Positions 17,998 through 26,340 of a stretch of 64,000 bases of DNA are shown here, one piece after another. Position 1 is the first letter of the stretch; every line of letters starts with the position of its first letter. This stretch comes from Carpediemonas membranifera. Lineage: Eukaryota > Fornicata. A program made the translations under genes and the position numbers. The DNA lies in NCBI GenBank assembly GCA_019828565.1, contig JAHDYR010000012.1, positions 248,001 to 312,000 on the forward strand. The letters run 5' to 3'. The notes beneath the pieces were generated by a model that did no database searches, was not told the origin of the DNA, and worked only from the letters and a program-made list of their open reading frames with translations.

Positions 17998-18668
17998 TCA
18001 GCAGCTGCACCCGTCACTGCCCGAGGCATCCAGCCCGTCCGTGAGCCTGATCCCCGACCCCTCGCTGTCGGGCGAGAGCAGCCCCGACGCCATCCTCTCG
18101 TACACACGCCTCGCCAGCTCGACGAAGGACTCGTTGACGTTCTCTCGGGTCCGCGCAGAGATCTCAGCGTAGAGGTAGCCCTTGGAGCTGGCGTAGCGCT
18201 GCCCCTCCTCCTGGGTGACCACGCGCTGGGAGACGCAGTCTATCTTGTTGGCTATGATGATAATCGGCGTGTTCTGGCGGGCAGTACTCTGCTCTACGAC
18301 GTCAGCAACCCATGCGTCGATCGATTGGAACGACTCCCGGCGGGTGACATCGTAGACGACGAGCACGCCGACAGCAGATCTAAAGTAGTTGCGGGCCATC
18401 GACCTGAACTCTGTGTAAACGGTAGAAGGGTTGTACCAACGTTCTTGCCCTGCCGTGTCCCAAACCTGAAGCTTGGTCATTTTGCCATCCACGTCAACGA
18501 CCTTGGAACGGAGATCACTGGTGTAAGAAAGAGGATGGATGCATACCCTTGTATGGTGACTTCGTGGATGAAGTGAAAGCGATCTTCGGCAAAGCGTAGG
18601 AAGATAGAGCTCTTCCCGACGCCTGTGTCACCGCAGAGGATGAATTTGAACAAGTAGCTGTGTCCCAT
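17998..18668 (-). CDS. Rab-family small GTPase with switch II insertion, 213 aa
   Basis: Two exons joined at a 29-nt intron (18518-18546, GTATGC...ACCAG), restoring EVTIQGDLRSKVVDVDGK. G1 is GDTGVGKSS, G3 WDTAGQE, G4 NKID, G5 EISAR. The C-terminus CSC is a Rab-type geranylgeranylation signal. Between AGQERW and FRSMARNYFRSA there are about ten extra residues (YNPSTVYTE) in switch II compared with standard Rabs, and switch I is also unusual (TIQGD instead of TIGVDF). Effector and GEF contacts may differ. Probably a vesicle-transport Rab near Rab2/Rab4/Rab11; the subfamily cannot be assigned. Confidence 0.85.
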
Positions 18669-18888
18669 GTATTTTCTAGTGTTTCTTGTTTGATTGAGGG
18701 TGTTAGTTCTTTTCTTGTCGCGCTGGAAAGGACGATCCAGTTCGTGTCGCCTCCTCGAAATGAAGTCGTCAAATCGAATTAGGCGAATCTAGGCGATCAT
18801 CACAACTCAATCGCCATTGCCAACACCAAATTACCCAGCAAGTATCATCACCGACGACTAATCCGCGGGTTTAATCCTCTTGAACTGG

Positions 18889-19555
18889 CTATACAATCTT
18901 CTTCTTCTTAAAGAAGCTCGACAGCACAAATGCCTGCATTGTTCCCGATCCGACGAGGATGAACACAACTAGCACGCTGAACCACCGGATCCGGGCCTTC
19001 ATGGTGTCCGCATCGGCGGACATGACAGCGTCGGACTTCTTGAGGGCAGCGAACTCCTTCATGATGCTCTGAAGCGTCCGGCCAATGCGGTTGAACTCCC
19101 ACTGATAGACGTTAACCTGCTTGTCGAGGAATGAGGGCTCTTCGCTGTCCGCGTCGGTGTCAAACTTCATATCCACGGTCACGCGGCGGACGCTATCGTG
19201 GGCGCCGCGCATGGACTGGACGAGCCGGTTACTGATGCAGCACTCTGTGTGAGGGGGGAGGGGCGGGCGTACGGTAGTCTCCGTCAGATGCGGCGGTGAA
19301 CAGAAAGCGCTTCGGGTCAACGCTGATGCCGTCGGCAGAATAGATGACGTCGTTGTCAGGCCCACGGATCTGGACGGTGATGTCCATGACATAGCTGGGA
19401 TCTAACGTTGCACTGAAGGAGGAACGGACAATCGTGCCCTTCAGCAGCTCCTCGGTGAAGCAGAAGGTCGTTGACATCGGAAGATCATATGAGAAGGCTA
19501 GAGCGCTGCTGAAAAGACATAAAATAACGAGAACTGCGGCTGGCTGAATAGCCAT
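18889..19555 (-). CDS. p24/TMED cargo receptor, 212 aa
   Basis: Two exons joined across a 28-nt intron (19245-19272, GTACGC...CACAG), restoring FTAASDGDYQCCISN, the GOLD-domain signature. Order: signal peptide (MAIQPAAVLVILCLFSSALA), GOLD domain with conserved cysteines, coiled coil (~120-170), one membrane helix (WFSVLVVFILVGSGTMQAFV) and cytosolic tail SSFFKKKKIV. The tail carries both the FF motif (COPII exit) and the KKxx dilysine (COPI retrieval), so cycling between ER and Golgi is expected. Element C ends 6 bp upstream of its ATG and may supply or disturb its promoter. Confidence 0.9.
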
Positions 19556-19561
19556 GTGATC

Positions 19562-19595
19562 GTGTTGCGCAGTATAAACACATTTTTCGAACCTC
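19562..19595 (-). repeat. Direct repeat of element C, left copy
   Basis: The first 22 bp (19562-19583) are identical to 20637-20658 in the same orientation; similarity then continues through TTCGA(A/C)CC. It ends 6 bp from the p24 start codon at 19555. Confidence 0.85.
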
Positions 19596-19642
19596 CCAGA
19601 CAGGGCCTGAAAGGAACGATCAAAGTGCCAAACTGTACAACA

Positions 19643-20572
19643 TCATCCGTCCGTAGACGAATGTTGGCGGTTAGCCAATTGATGATACTGGAATGATGTT
19701 TGAAGACGTGGGATCGATGTGCGACTGAACGGAGAGCCACTGAGCTCATCTTCCGTGGCAAGAGAACGCCACAGGATGTTCTCTGCAGCACTCTTGTCCC
19801 GATGATCAACATTCAGAGCATCAGGAACTGTTGCGCGCCACTGAGCACCACGGCACTGTGGATTTTCGCTGAGCATCACACGATGTGGGTGAACGTGCTG
19901 GTCATCACGCGGACGAACTCGCTTGTAGGGGGCGTGGCAGTGAGGGCAGACGACGGTGGTGCGGTCCTCGTTAACCATGTTAAGATCGACGACAGTGTTA
20001 TACCCCTTGAGAAGGGGTACTACCTCTCTCGCGAACTTTCGATATGGCGCGCAAGGAATGAACATACCAGCAGGCGTGGTGAATCTTGAGCTCCCGTAGA
20101 ACACTTTCAGGCGAATGGGGGTGGCGATGGGATGGTGGCGACGCCAACCGAACTCCCGAGCCAACTGTTGGCCGCAGCGGGCGAAGTGCTTCTGGCGAAG
20201 GATGTGGTTCGCAAAGCGCACTCGGCGGAAAGACTTACGCATTCCAGCCTCGAAAATGTCGTTCGCGTTGTCCAGCACAAACCTAATAGAGTTGTTGATA
20301 CTCACTAGTCTTGTGCTCTTGAACGACGCGGCCGTCATATCAAAGCCGAAACTTGGCGTCTTAGTGTATCCGCACTTTGGAAGGACGCCGGAGCTGGTGG
20401 TGCCATCGGGGTGCCTGATGTAATACCCTCCGATGGACCTCGCGCCCGGGTCGAACCCCATGAGGTGGGCATCAGGATCCGGCGCGGGCGGAGCCTCGGC
20501 ATTATTTTCTCCGAGTCGCGGGCGCTCTTTTCTTCTTTTCTCCCGCCCTTTCGCTCGCTTTCGAACAGGCAT
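19643..20572 (-). CDS. Fanzor/TnpB-like nuclease homologue (element C), 309 aa
   Basis: ATG at 20572 gives MPVRKRAKGREKRRKERPRL, a very basic, NLS-like N-terminus of ~35 residues. Then RuvC-I GFDPGARSIGG (Asp41), NEDRTT (Glu202) directly before CPHC (Cys209/Cys212), a second zinc pair reduced to one cysteine (Cys240; Ser235 at the place of copy A Cys223), and RuvC-III HRDKSAAENI (Asp259). At the standard TnpB RuvC-II position this protein has Lys156 (RLKVFYG) where copy A has Glu153, so the conserved acidic trio is Asp41-Glu202-Asp259, as described for the rearranged Fanzor site. No WED/REC half. It is clearly homologous to but well diverged from A/B, and the frame is intact. The open frame extends upstream into the repeat, but without an ATG. 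Confidence 0.7.
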   Translation of the reverse strand: MPVRKRAKGREKRRKERPRLGENNAEAPPAPDPDAHLMGFDPGARSIGGYYIRHPDGTTSSGVLPKCGYTKTPSFGFDMTAASFKSTRLVSINNSIRFVLDNANDIFEAGMRKSFRRVRFANHILRQKHFARCGQQLAREFGWRRHHPIATPIRLKVFYGSSRFTTPAGMFIPCAPYRKFAREVVPLLKGYNTVVDLNMVNEDRTTVVCPHCHAPYKRVRPRDDQHVHPHRVMLSENPQCRGAQWRATVPDALNVDHRDKSAAENILWRSLATEDELSGSPFSRTSIPRLQTSFQYHQLANRQHSSTDG

Positions 20573-20636
20573 GCTCGCATCGACGTTAGACGATCTCCCT
20601 ACCGACTTAAGACGTGAGTAGGAGGGAGACAGGGCA

Positions 20637-20680
20637 GTGTTGCGCAGTATAAACACATAATTCGACCCTTCAATAGCACA
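20637..20680 (-). repeat. Direct repeat of element C, right copy (44 bp)
   Basis: Matches the solo copy at 57815-57858 over 44 bp in inverted orientation, with a few differences in the middle (around AATTCGACCC/TGTTTGACCC). The first 22 bp are identical to the left copy. Confidence 0.85.
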
Positions 20681-20772
20681 GATCGGCTTCGCCTAAACTG
20701 CTCAACATACATAAACCACCATAAATCCGTAGCCAGAGGCCTACCACCCATAGTACACACAACAAGACTTAT

Positions 20773-21720
20773 TTACAGAGACGCCGACATCGACCCCTCG
20801 TCGGACTCGTCCCGCCTGTTCGTCGTCAGATGGACGCCGTCGCACACAAACGTCATGTCCGCCAACCCCGGGTTCATCGCCGCATCGATTGCCGACCGGA
20901 GTCCCGACAGCCGGAACGGCTTCCGGACGACCCCCTTGGCGCCCTCCTTGAGGACGAAGCGGACGTCCTCGTCGTCGCAATAGGCGCTCACAATGACGAC
21001 GCGGATGTTCGGATGGTCCTGCTTGAGCCGGATAAAGGCATCCTTGCCGTCCAGCCGGGGCATGCGCATGTCGAGGAGGACGAGGTCGTGTACGTTAGCC
21101 CGATACGTCTCCACTGCCGCCAGCCCGTCGTGGGCCTGGTTGATGACCTTGTGGCCCATGTTGGTCAGCATGCGGGTGAGGGTCGACCTCACCATCGGGT
21201 CGTCATCCACCACCATGACACGCACGGACCCGCTGTTCCCCTCCACCGACAGCTTCTCCTGGGTCGTGTCCGTCGTGGCGGCCTTCTTCATGCCAAGGTC
21301 ATCACCCACGGCGGGGAGAACTGGGGAGAGCGCGGGCTCGGACAGCGAGGCGCCCGTGTCTGGGCGGAGTATACTGGGCGTGGCCGACGTGGATGGCATG
21401 TCCTCGAGGTCCGACACGCGGACCGCGACGTGGCCCTGGAGCTCCTCAGACCCGTTCAGACTCATGCGACGGAGCGGCGATGGGCAGGGGCTGGGCGTGT
21501 GGGGACGCGCCCTGTGCCGTGCGGTGCGGAGAGTGGCGTTCGCCCGGGCCATTTGGTGAGCAATGTCGGAAACAAGGAAGCCGGATGCCTCCAGACGCGC
21601 GATCGCTTGGAGTGTGGCGGCATTGAGGGGTTCTACGTCATGTATGTGAGTATCCACGCTGAATCGTGCTGAAAGAGGGCGTATATGCTCCATGGCGGGG
21701 TTGTGCGTGTCATGCATCAT
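20773..21720 (-). CDS. Response-regulator receiver protein, 315 aa
   Basis: ATG at 21720 (MMHDTHNPAMEHIRP). The N-terminal ~170 residues are unassigned and Ser/Pro-rich. Residues ~175-295 form a complete receiver domain: VRVMVVDDDPMVRS (acid pocket), phospho-acceptor in DLVLLDMRMPRLDG, VVIVSAYCDD (Thr/Ser switch), and Lys in GVVRKPFRL. No output domain follows. It probably acts by protein contact in a histidine-kinase phosphorelay, as stand-alone eukaryotic receivers do. No kinase is in the window. Phosphorylation competence is inferred from the conserved residues. Confidence 0.85.
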   Translation of the reverse strand: MMHDTHNPAMEHIRPLSARFSVDTHIHDVEPLNAATLQAIARLEASGFLVSDIAHQMARANATLRTARHRARPHTPSPCPSPLRRMSLNGSEELQGHVAVRVSDLEDMPSTSATPSILRPDTGASLSEPALSPVLPAVGDDLGMKKAATTDTTQEKLSVEGNSGSVRVMVVDDDPMVRSTLTRMLTNMGHKVINQAHDGLAAVETYRANVHDLVLLDMRMPRLDGKDAFIRLKQDHPNIRVVIVSAYCDDEDVRFVLKEGAKGVVRKPFRLSGLRSAIDAAMNPGLADMTFVCDGVHLTTNRRDESDEGSMSASL

Positions 21721-21774
21721 GACAAGTGCGTCACTGTAATGTAAGTTTGGCTGTAAGGGCAAGGATAGCTTCAC

Positions 21775-21989
21775 TCAACCAGTGCGTTGAAGAAACTCGT
21801 AGAGCCGCTCGCGCCATCGCCGAATGAGTTCATCGCGAAGCCGGTAAAATGCACCCAGCCTGCGGCTGATCAGACCCAACTGGCCATCAACTATGAAACC
21901 AGAGGTTGCCCAGAAGACGCCAGGTAACGCCAGCAGGGCATATATAGCCGAAGCATGATTTCGCACCTTAACGAAAATTGCCCAAAACA
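21775..21989. promoter_or_regulatory. Divergent intergenic region
   Basis: The region between the receiver-domain gene (minus, ATG 21720) and the coiled-coil gene (plus, ATG 21990) should hold both promoters. An AT-rich GCATATATAG is at ~21945. A minus-strand open frame fills it but starts with TTG and shows no motif, so it is not called. Confidence 0.35.
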
Positions 21990-22787
21990 ATGGATTGCGC
22001 GCTAGAGGAGCGGTGGCGCGTGGCCAAAAGACGCTATATACTTCATACTATCCTAAAGAATACCGTGTCAGGAATTGCACGGAATAACGACAACGGAGCG
22101 ATCCAAAATCTTCACAGAGCAGCCCTAGCCTCAGAGCTGATTCCCATGGGCGAACTATCATCACGAGAGGATCTAACGCTGTCTACGAACCCAATGGGTA
22201 TCTCCAAGATCCTCCTGGAGCGCATGACGGGCTACCCCGTAGTCGACCTCACACTGCAGACACAGACCCGTCTCAAGGCCCAGTACGGCGCCTGTGAGGC
22301 CGCACTAGGCAATCCACACAGTATCGCAGACGCAGTGAATGACCGTGCGCGCTGGATCCTCGACTTGCGGGAGCGGCGATCGATGCTCCGGAGCCTGCTG
22401 GCAATGGCCCAGGACAGCATGGCGGTGGCTGCCACCAAGCTCGCCGAGCAGACAGAGCGTGTGGCGGGGGACGAGAGTGGCCTGGCTGAGGTAGACTCGA
22501 GGCTCCAGCACGCCGCAGCACTCGTCGAGGCGCATCGGGCGAAGACAGCGGCGCTGAAAGGGGCAATGGAGGTGGCGACATACACACCCGAGAAGCTGGC
22601 CGCGCTCCGTACAGTCCAGTCTGGGCTCTCGGCGGACGTCGGCCGACTGAGGGCCAAGGTTGAACAGGCCGAGGCAAAGCTGTCAGAGTTCGCCGCGTTG
22701 GGGCCGAGGTTCGTCCAGATGGCGACGCAGTATGCCCAGGTGCGGCAGGAGGTGGCGCGGTTGAGGGAGCTGAAGGAGTCATGCTGA
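21990..22787 (+). CDS. Coiled-coil protein, possibly augmin subunit HAUS4-like, 265 aa
   Basis: ATG at 21990 (MDCALEERWRVAKRRY). Residues ~110-260 are two long coiled-coil segments. YTPEKLAALRTVQSGLSADV followed by LSEFAALGPRFVQMATQYAQ resembles the C-terminal part of HAUS4, an augmin subunit that recruits gamma-tubulin to spindle microtubules. The match is by eye over a short, helical region. If wrong, the protein is simply an unassigned coiled coil. Confidence 0.5.
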   Translation: MDCALEERWRVAKRRYILHTILKNTVSGIARNNDNGAIQNLHRAALASELIPMGELSSREDLTLSTNPMGISKILLERMTGYPVVDLTLQTQTRLKAQYGACEAALGNPHSIADAVNDRARWILDLRERRSMLRSLLAMAQDSMAVAATKLAEQTERVAGDESGLAEVDSRLQHAAALVEAHRAKTAALKGAMEVATYTPEKLAALRTVQSGLSADVGRLRAKVEQAEAKLSEFAALGPRFVQMATQYAQVRQEVARLRELKESC

Positions 22788-22932
22788 GAGTGGCGTCTAA
22801 ACAACGGCGAGGCGGGAACGAGCGGGTTTAGTTGGCTGTGACGTGCATAGTGGGCCTGTTGAGCGAGGGGGGAGCTGAGCTTGGCATTTCGCAGTTTATC
22901 AGCAACTTCGGAAAACGCTGTGCGGCTCGCAA

Positions 22933-24735
22933 ATGGACAATGAGGGCCAGATCACCGGCAGCGCTGCGAATTTAGTCAATGAAACTGGGATTTCTTCAGA
23001 GCTTGAGCCGCGCACCCTTTCCGAGGACTCGAGACTACATGTCGCCGTGCACAGCGACTCGGGGCCCGACAGCGCGTATTCGACGGAGTTCGAGACAGTG
23101 GAGGACATCAGCTCGACCACTGCGTCCGATAATGAGATGTGCGAGACGGAGATTGTCGAGCTCAACACCCACAGAGGGATCCCGAGCCACCGCTACCTCA
23201 ACGTCGACGTCAGAAGGCCTGAGACGCCCAGTGTAACACCTGCGGATCATAGTGAGATTGACGTCTTCGCTATCACCACAGACAGTGGGACGCCGAGGGG
23301 AGCAGCGAGCGAACCGGGCCACTCGCACCTCCAGTCCGTCATAGACGTGCAGGTGTCCGCCCCAGACCCTCCAAGGGGGCGAAAGCGCATGTTAAGCGTC
23401 ATAGCGTCGCTCGTCATGCTCCTGTCGTCCGCCCTGACATCGTTCGGTGACCGGATGACCCAGTTCCTGTTCCCCGTCATGCTCGCCTTGGCCTACCCCG
23501 AGGCCGGTCTCACCCTGCCCGCTGCCCACACCATCTGCCAGCAGGCGGCAACCTTCCTGTTGGGCCCTTCCATCGGCCGCTTCATCGACACTACCCCCCG
23601 ACTCGTCGCAGTGCCCCTCGCCATCTTCATCGAGAACAGTGCGACGGCCCTGGCCATGGTCTGCATCGTCGCCTCCCTCCTCATGGATCTGAAGACATGG
23701 TCTCTTGAGATGTGGGTCATCACCACCCCCCTGCTGGTGCTCGCCTTCATCTCCCAGGCCGCCTCAGCCACGTCCACCATCGCCGTACAGAGAGATTGGG
23801 CGATCGAGGTGTGCGGCAGGGGCACGCCGCTCATGGTGAAGGTCAATGCCTGGGATACGTCCATCAGCCAGCTCATGGCCGTCACAGCACCCGCCCTGGC
23901 CGGCGTCCTGCTCGTGTGGCTCGACCCGTGGGTCGTCACAGCATTTGCCGCGGGGTGGAACGTGGTCAGCGGGTTCGTCGAGCTCGGGCTGCTTCTTGTC
24001 GTTGCCGCCCTCGTGCCCCACCTCAGACGCCGCCCCACGGAGCCGAGGCAGAAGCCGTCATTGCGCCGCAGGGTAGCCCGCGCCGTGGCCGGGGTGCTCG
24101 AGTCGACCCGACTGTGGGCCAACGACCGCGTGTTCCTGCTGTCGTTGGCGTACTCGCTGCTGTACTTCTCCATTCTGTCGCCCCAGGGCACCATCATCAC
24201 CGTCTACCTCATAGACAGGGGCGTTTCAACACCGGTAGTCGCCGTGTTTCGCGTCTTCGCGTCTGTCGCTGGCATGGCCGTCACGGTAATCTCACCGTGG
24301 CTGCTAAAGCTGTTCGGGTCGAAGCTCAGCGGGACCACAGCAATAACCAGTCAGATCACCTTGCTCTCTGTCGGCGTGGCGCTGCTCGTCGCCTCCGTCC
24401 TCGTCGACAGCGCCGTTGCCCGCGCTGTGCTGCTAACCATCTTCCTCCTCACTGTCGTCGCATCCAGGCTCGGCCTGTGGCTCTTCGACATCGCCCACCT
24501 CGTCATGATCCAGACCAGTGTCGACGCCGGCACCCGTGGTGCGATCGGCGGCGTCGAGGGGTCCGCGTGCAGTTTAATGTCCATCTCGATCCTCTTCATC
24601 GGTATGGTGCTGACTGACCCCGCATACGTCCCATTCATCGCACTGCTGTCCCTTGCAGCTGTCATCCTGGCAGGATTCGTCTATGGACTCTGGCTCCTGA
24701 CTGCCGGGCGTGCAGAGCCGGCGGATGAAGTCTGA
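22933..24735 (+). CDS. Ferroportin-like iron exporter (SLC40), 600 aa
   Basis: ATG at 22933. The first ~145 residues are acidic/Ser-rich and cytosolic. About ten to twelve hydrophobic segments follow. LTSFGDRMTQFLFPVMLALA at the first helix, QRDWAIEVCGRGTPLMVKVNAW, and LAYSLLYFSILSPQGTIITVYL correspond to the ferroportin landmarks (substrate helix 1, the DW...NA stretch, and the helix 7 region). Ferroportin exports Fe2+ from the cytosol across the plasma membrane or, in some protists, into vacuoles. The long N-terminal extension is unlike animal ferroportin. Confidence 0.75.
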   Translation: MDNEGQITGSAANLVNETGISSELEPRTLSEDSRLHVAVHSDSGPDSAYSTEFETVEDISSTTASDNEMCETEIVELNTHRGIPSHRYLNVDVRRPETPSVTPADHSEIDVFAITTDSGTPRGAASEPGHSHLQSVIDVQVSAPDPPRGRKRMLSVIASLVMLLSSALTSFGDRMTQFLFPVMLALAYPEAGLTLPAAHTICQQAATFLLGPSIGRFIDTTPRLVAVPLAIFIENSATALAMVCIVASLLMDLKTWSLEMWVITTPLLVLAFISQAASATSTIAVQRDWAIEVCGRGTPLMVKVNAWDTSISQLMAVTAPALAGVLLVWLDPWVVTAFAAGWNVVSGFVELGLLLVVAALVPHLRRRPTEPRQKPSLRRRVARAVAGVLESTRLWANDRVFLLSLAYSLLYFSILSPQGTIITVYLIDRGVSTPVVAVFRVFASVAGMAVTVISPWLLKLFGSKLSGTTAITSQITLLSVGVALLVASVLVDSAVARAVLLTIFLLTVVASRLGLWLFDIAHLVMIQTSVDAGTRGAIGGVEGSACSLMSISILFIGMVLTDPAYVPFIALLSLAAVILAGFVYGLWLLTAGRAEPADEV

Positions 24736-24851
24736 GTAATCATTTGATGACTGTGAAATCATCGATCGGCGGAATAAAGAGGCTCTTCCTGCTGGATGAA
24801 TTGGAATGACTCCGTTTATAGGATATGAAGTGAATATCAGGCATGTGGGGC

Positions 24852-25982
24852 TCAGAACGGCCGCCGGTGCATCGGGATCATCTCCGACACGATCGCCTGG
24901 GCAATCGGCCTTAAACTGCACAATTCTCTGCTACTGTTTGCGTTGAGAGCAATGCTGTAGCCTTCCTCAGGGCAGTAGACAGCCAGGGACTCGTAGCCCC
25001 GTGTCTGTCCGCAGTGGCCGTAGACGGGCTTGCCGCACATCCTGCCCGCGGAGAGGCCAGTGGCAAAGGTGCCGAGCCCGTTGCCCGCGGGCCCGATGCG
25101 GGGAGCGTCTGGGATCTGCTCCATCTCGTAGAAGAGGTGGCGATCGAAGAAGCGGTCGGTCGTCGCCATCTCCCGCACCCAGAGCGCCATGGTCGTGGCC
25201 GAGGCGACCCCCGCCCCCGTGGCCCAAGCGAGGCTGTCTCTCTGGCTGAACCTGGGCTTGACCCTTGTGGGGCCCGTGACGGCGGTCTCATCGATGCCCC
25301 CGATGAGTCTGGGGTCGACCTCGGCGCCGTTATCGAGGAAAGAGACGAACTTGGGGTTGATGATCCGCTCAGAGACGAGGTACTCGCGGTAGGTCTTGCC
25401 CGAGATGGCCTCGACGATTAGCGCGAGTAATAAGAAGTTCGTGGCGGAGTATGCGACGCCTGCGAAGGCCGGGAAGCGCTGCTTCTTCGACAGTAGCCTT
25501 TTGACCACATGACGGGCGTTCCACTTGTGCGAGGGAGCCATCTCGGACAGCAGCGTTACCAGGGGATGGGTCAGGACGTCCGTCAGGCCCGACTGATGCG
25601 TGAGGAGGCTCTCGATGGTAATATCCCGCGGGAGGTTGGGGAACCAGCGATCGACTGTGCTGTGGAGGCTGAGTTGGTTCTTGGTGATGAGGCGCATGAT
25701 GGCCGCGGTGACGAAAAGCGACGATGACGTGCCTAGGCGGAATGTGGTGTCAATTGTAATGGGAAAGGTTCTCGGGCTGTTTTTCTTCTTCTCTTTCACA
25801 GTTGTTCGTGCATATCCACTGGCAAACGAGAAAACTTCGCCGTCAGGGCATACTAAACAGGCTTGCAAGCATTCATCTGAGTAAGAAGCGCAAAGTTGGA
25901 ACAAACAGCCTTGTGTTGTTTGTAATTCGTATATAATGTCGCGAAACCGAACGCGTTCGGCGATGCCGCGGCGTTCTGCCAT
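24852..25982 (-). CDS. Beta-lactamase-fold serine hydrolase homologue with lost active-site Ser-Lys, 376 aa
   Basis: ATG at 25982. The fold is clear: FRLGTSSSLFVTAAIMRLIT, LSLHSTVDRWFPNLP, ITIESLLTHQSGL, YSATNFLLLALIVEAISGKTY, and a C-terminal HCGQTRGY motif, as in the class C beta-lactamase/LACTB/esterase family. In functional members the first motif is G-S-x-x-K. Here the aligned positions read Thr and Ser (GTSSS), so both nucleophile and general base are replaced. The YxN motif is YSA. The residues predict a catalytically dead or altered protein. No signal peptide is obvious. Confidence 0.8.
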   Translation of the reverse strand: MAERRGIAERVRFRDIIYELQTTQGCLFQLCASYSDECLQACLVCPDGEVFSFASGYARTTVKEKKKNSPRTFPITIDTTFRLGTSSSLFVTAAIMRLITKNQLSLHSTVDRWFPNLPRDITIESLLTHQSGLTDVLTHPLVTLLSEMAPSHKWNARHVVKRLLSKKQRFPAFAGVAYSATNFLLLALIVEAISGKTYREYLVSERIINPKFVSFLDNGAEVDPRLIGGIDETAVTGPTRVKPRFSQRDSLAWATGAGVASATTMALWVREMATTDRFFDRHLFYEMEQIPDAPRIGPAGNGLGTFATGLSAGRMCGKPVYGHCGQTRGYESLAVYCPEEGYSIALNANSSRELCSLRPIAQAIVSEMIPMHRRPF

Positions 25983-26340
25983 ACTTTTTGCTGGCGGTCA
26001 GAGGGACGACCCAAAACGACTTGCAATCGACTCGCGATTTCAGCGAGATCGACTGCTCAATTGCCGTCTGACTGGCCCTAGTATAGGGAGCGTGGCAGCT
26101 GGGCTCCGGATTTTTTTATACGTCTTTGAATTTTCTCACACGAAATCCGCGGAGAAATTCGATTTGACTTTATTCAACCGTGACATCCCCTGATATCTAG
26201 GGCGCCTCGAAACACAATACATGTTCAGACGGCTATTTATTGCATATCTATCATCGACCACAGTGTCATGTCATCCCGCTGCAACACACGCCACCCTGTC
26301 TCGCCAGAACTATGTACATAGTCTTGGTAAATACCATAAT
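25983..26340. other. 358-bp gene-free stretch
   Basis: Lies between the hydrolase start and the syntaxin stop. AT-richer than neighbours, with TATTTATTGCATATC near 26235. No gene or repeat is seen; probably the 5' flank of the hydrolase gene and the 3' flank of syntaxin. Confidence 0.35.

Larger units (their letters stand above)
19562..20680 (-). mobile_element. Fanzor-like element C
   Basis: A nuclease gene (19643-20572, minus) is flanked by direct repeats at 19562-19595 and 20637-20680 sharing GTGTTGCGCAGTATAAACAC. The repeat differs from that of A/B, but both end CTGCGC(GG/AA)CAC when read toward the gene next door. A solo copy of the 44-bp right repeat is at 57815-57858. No transposase is encoded. 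The left end abuts the p24 gene start; the right end is in the 3' flank of the receiver-domain gene. Confidence 0.7.

Noticed and set aside
18418..18445. Possible second intron in the Rab gene (GTACAACC...ACACAG)
   Set aside because: Removing it gives an immediate stop or loses the FRSMARNYF frame; leaving it in keeps the frame, so it is treated as an insertion in switch II.
21775..21990. 71-codon minus-strand frame upstream of the receiver-domain gene, as a first exon or separate gene
   Set aside because: It starts with TTG, has no motif, and no GT...AG join to the receiver frame keeps the reading frame.
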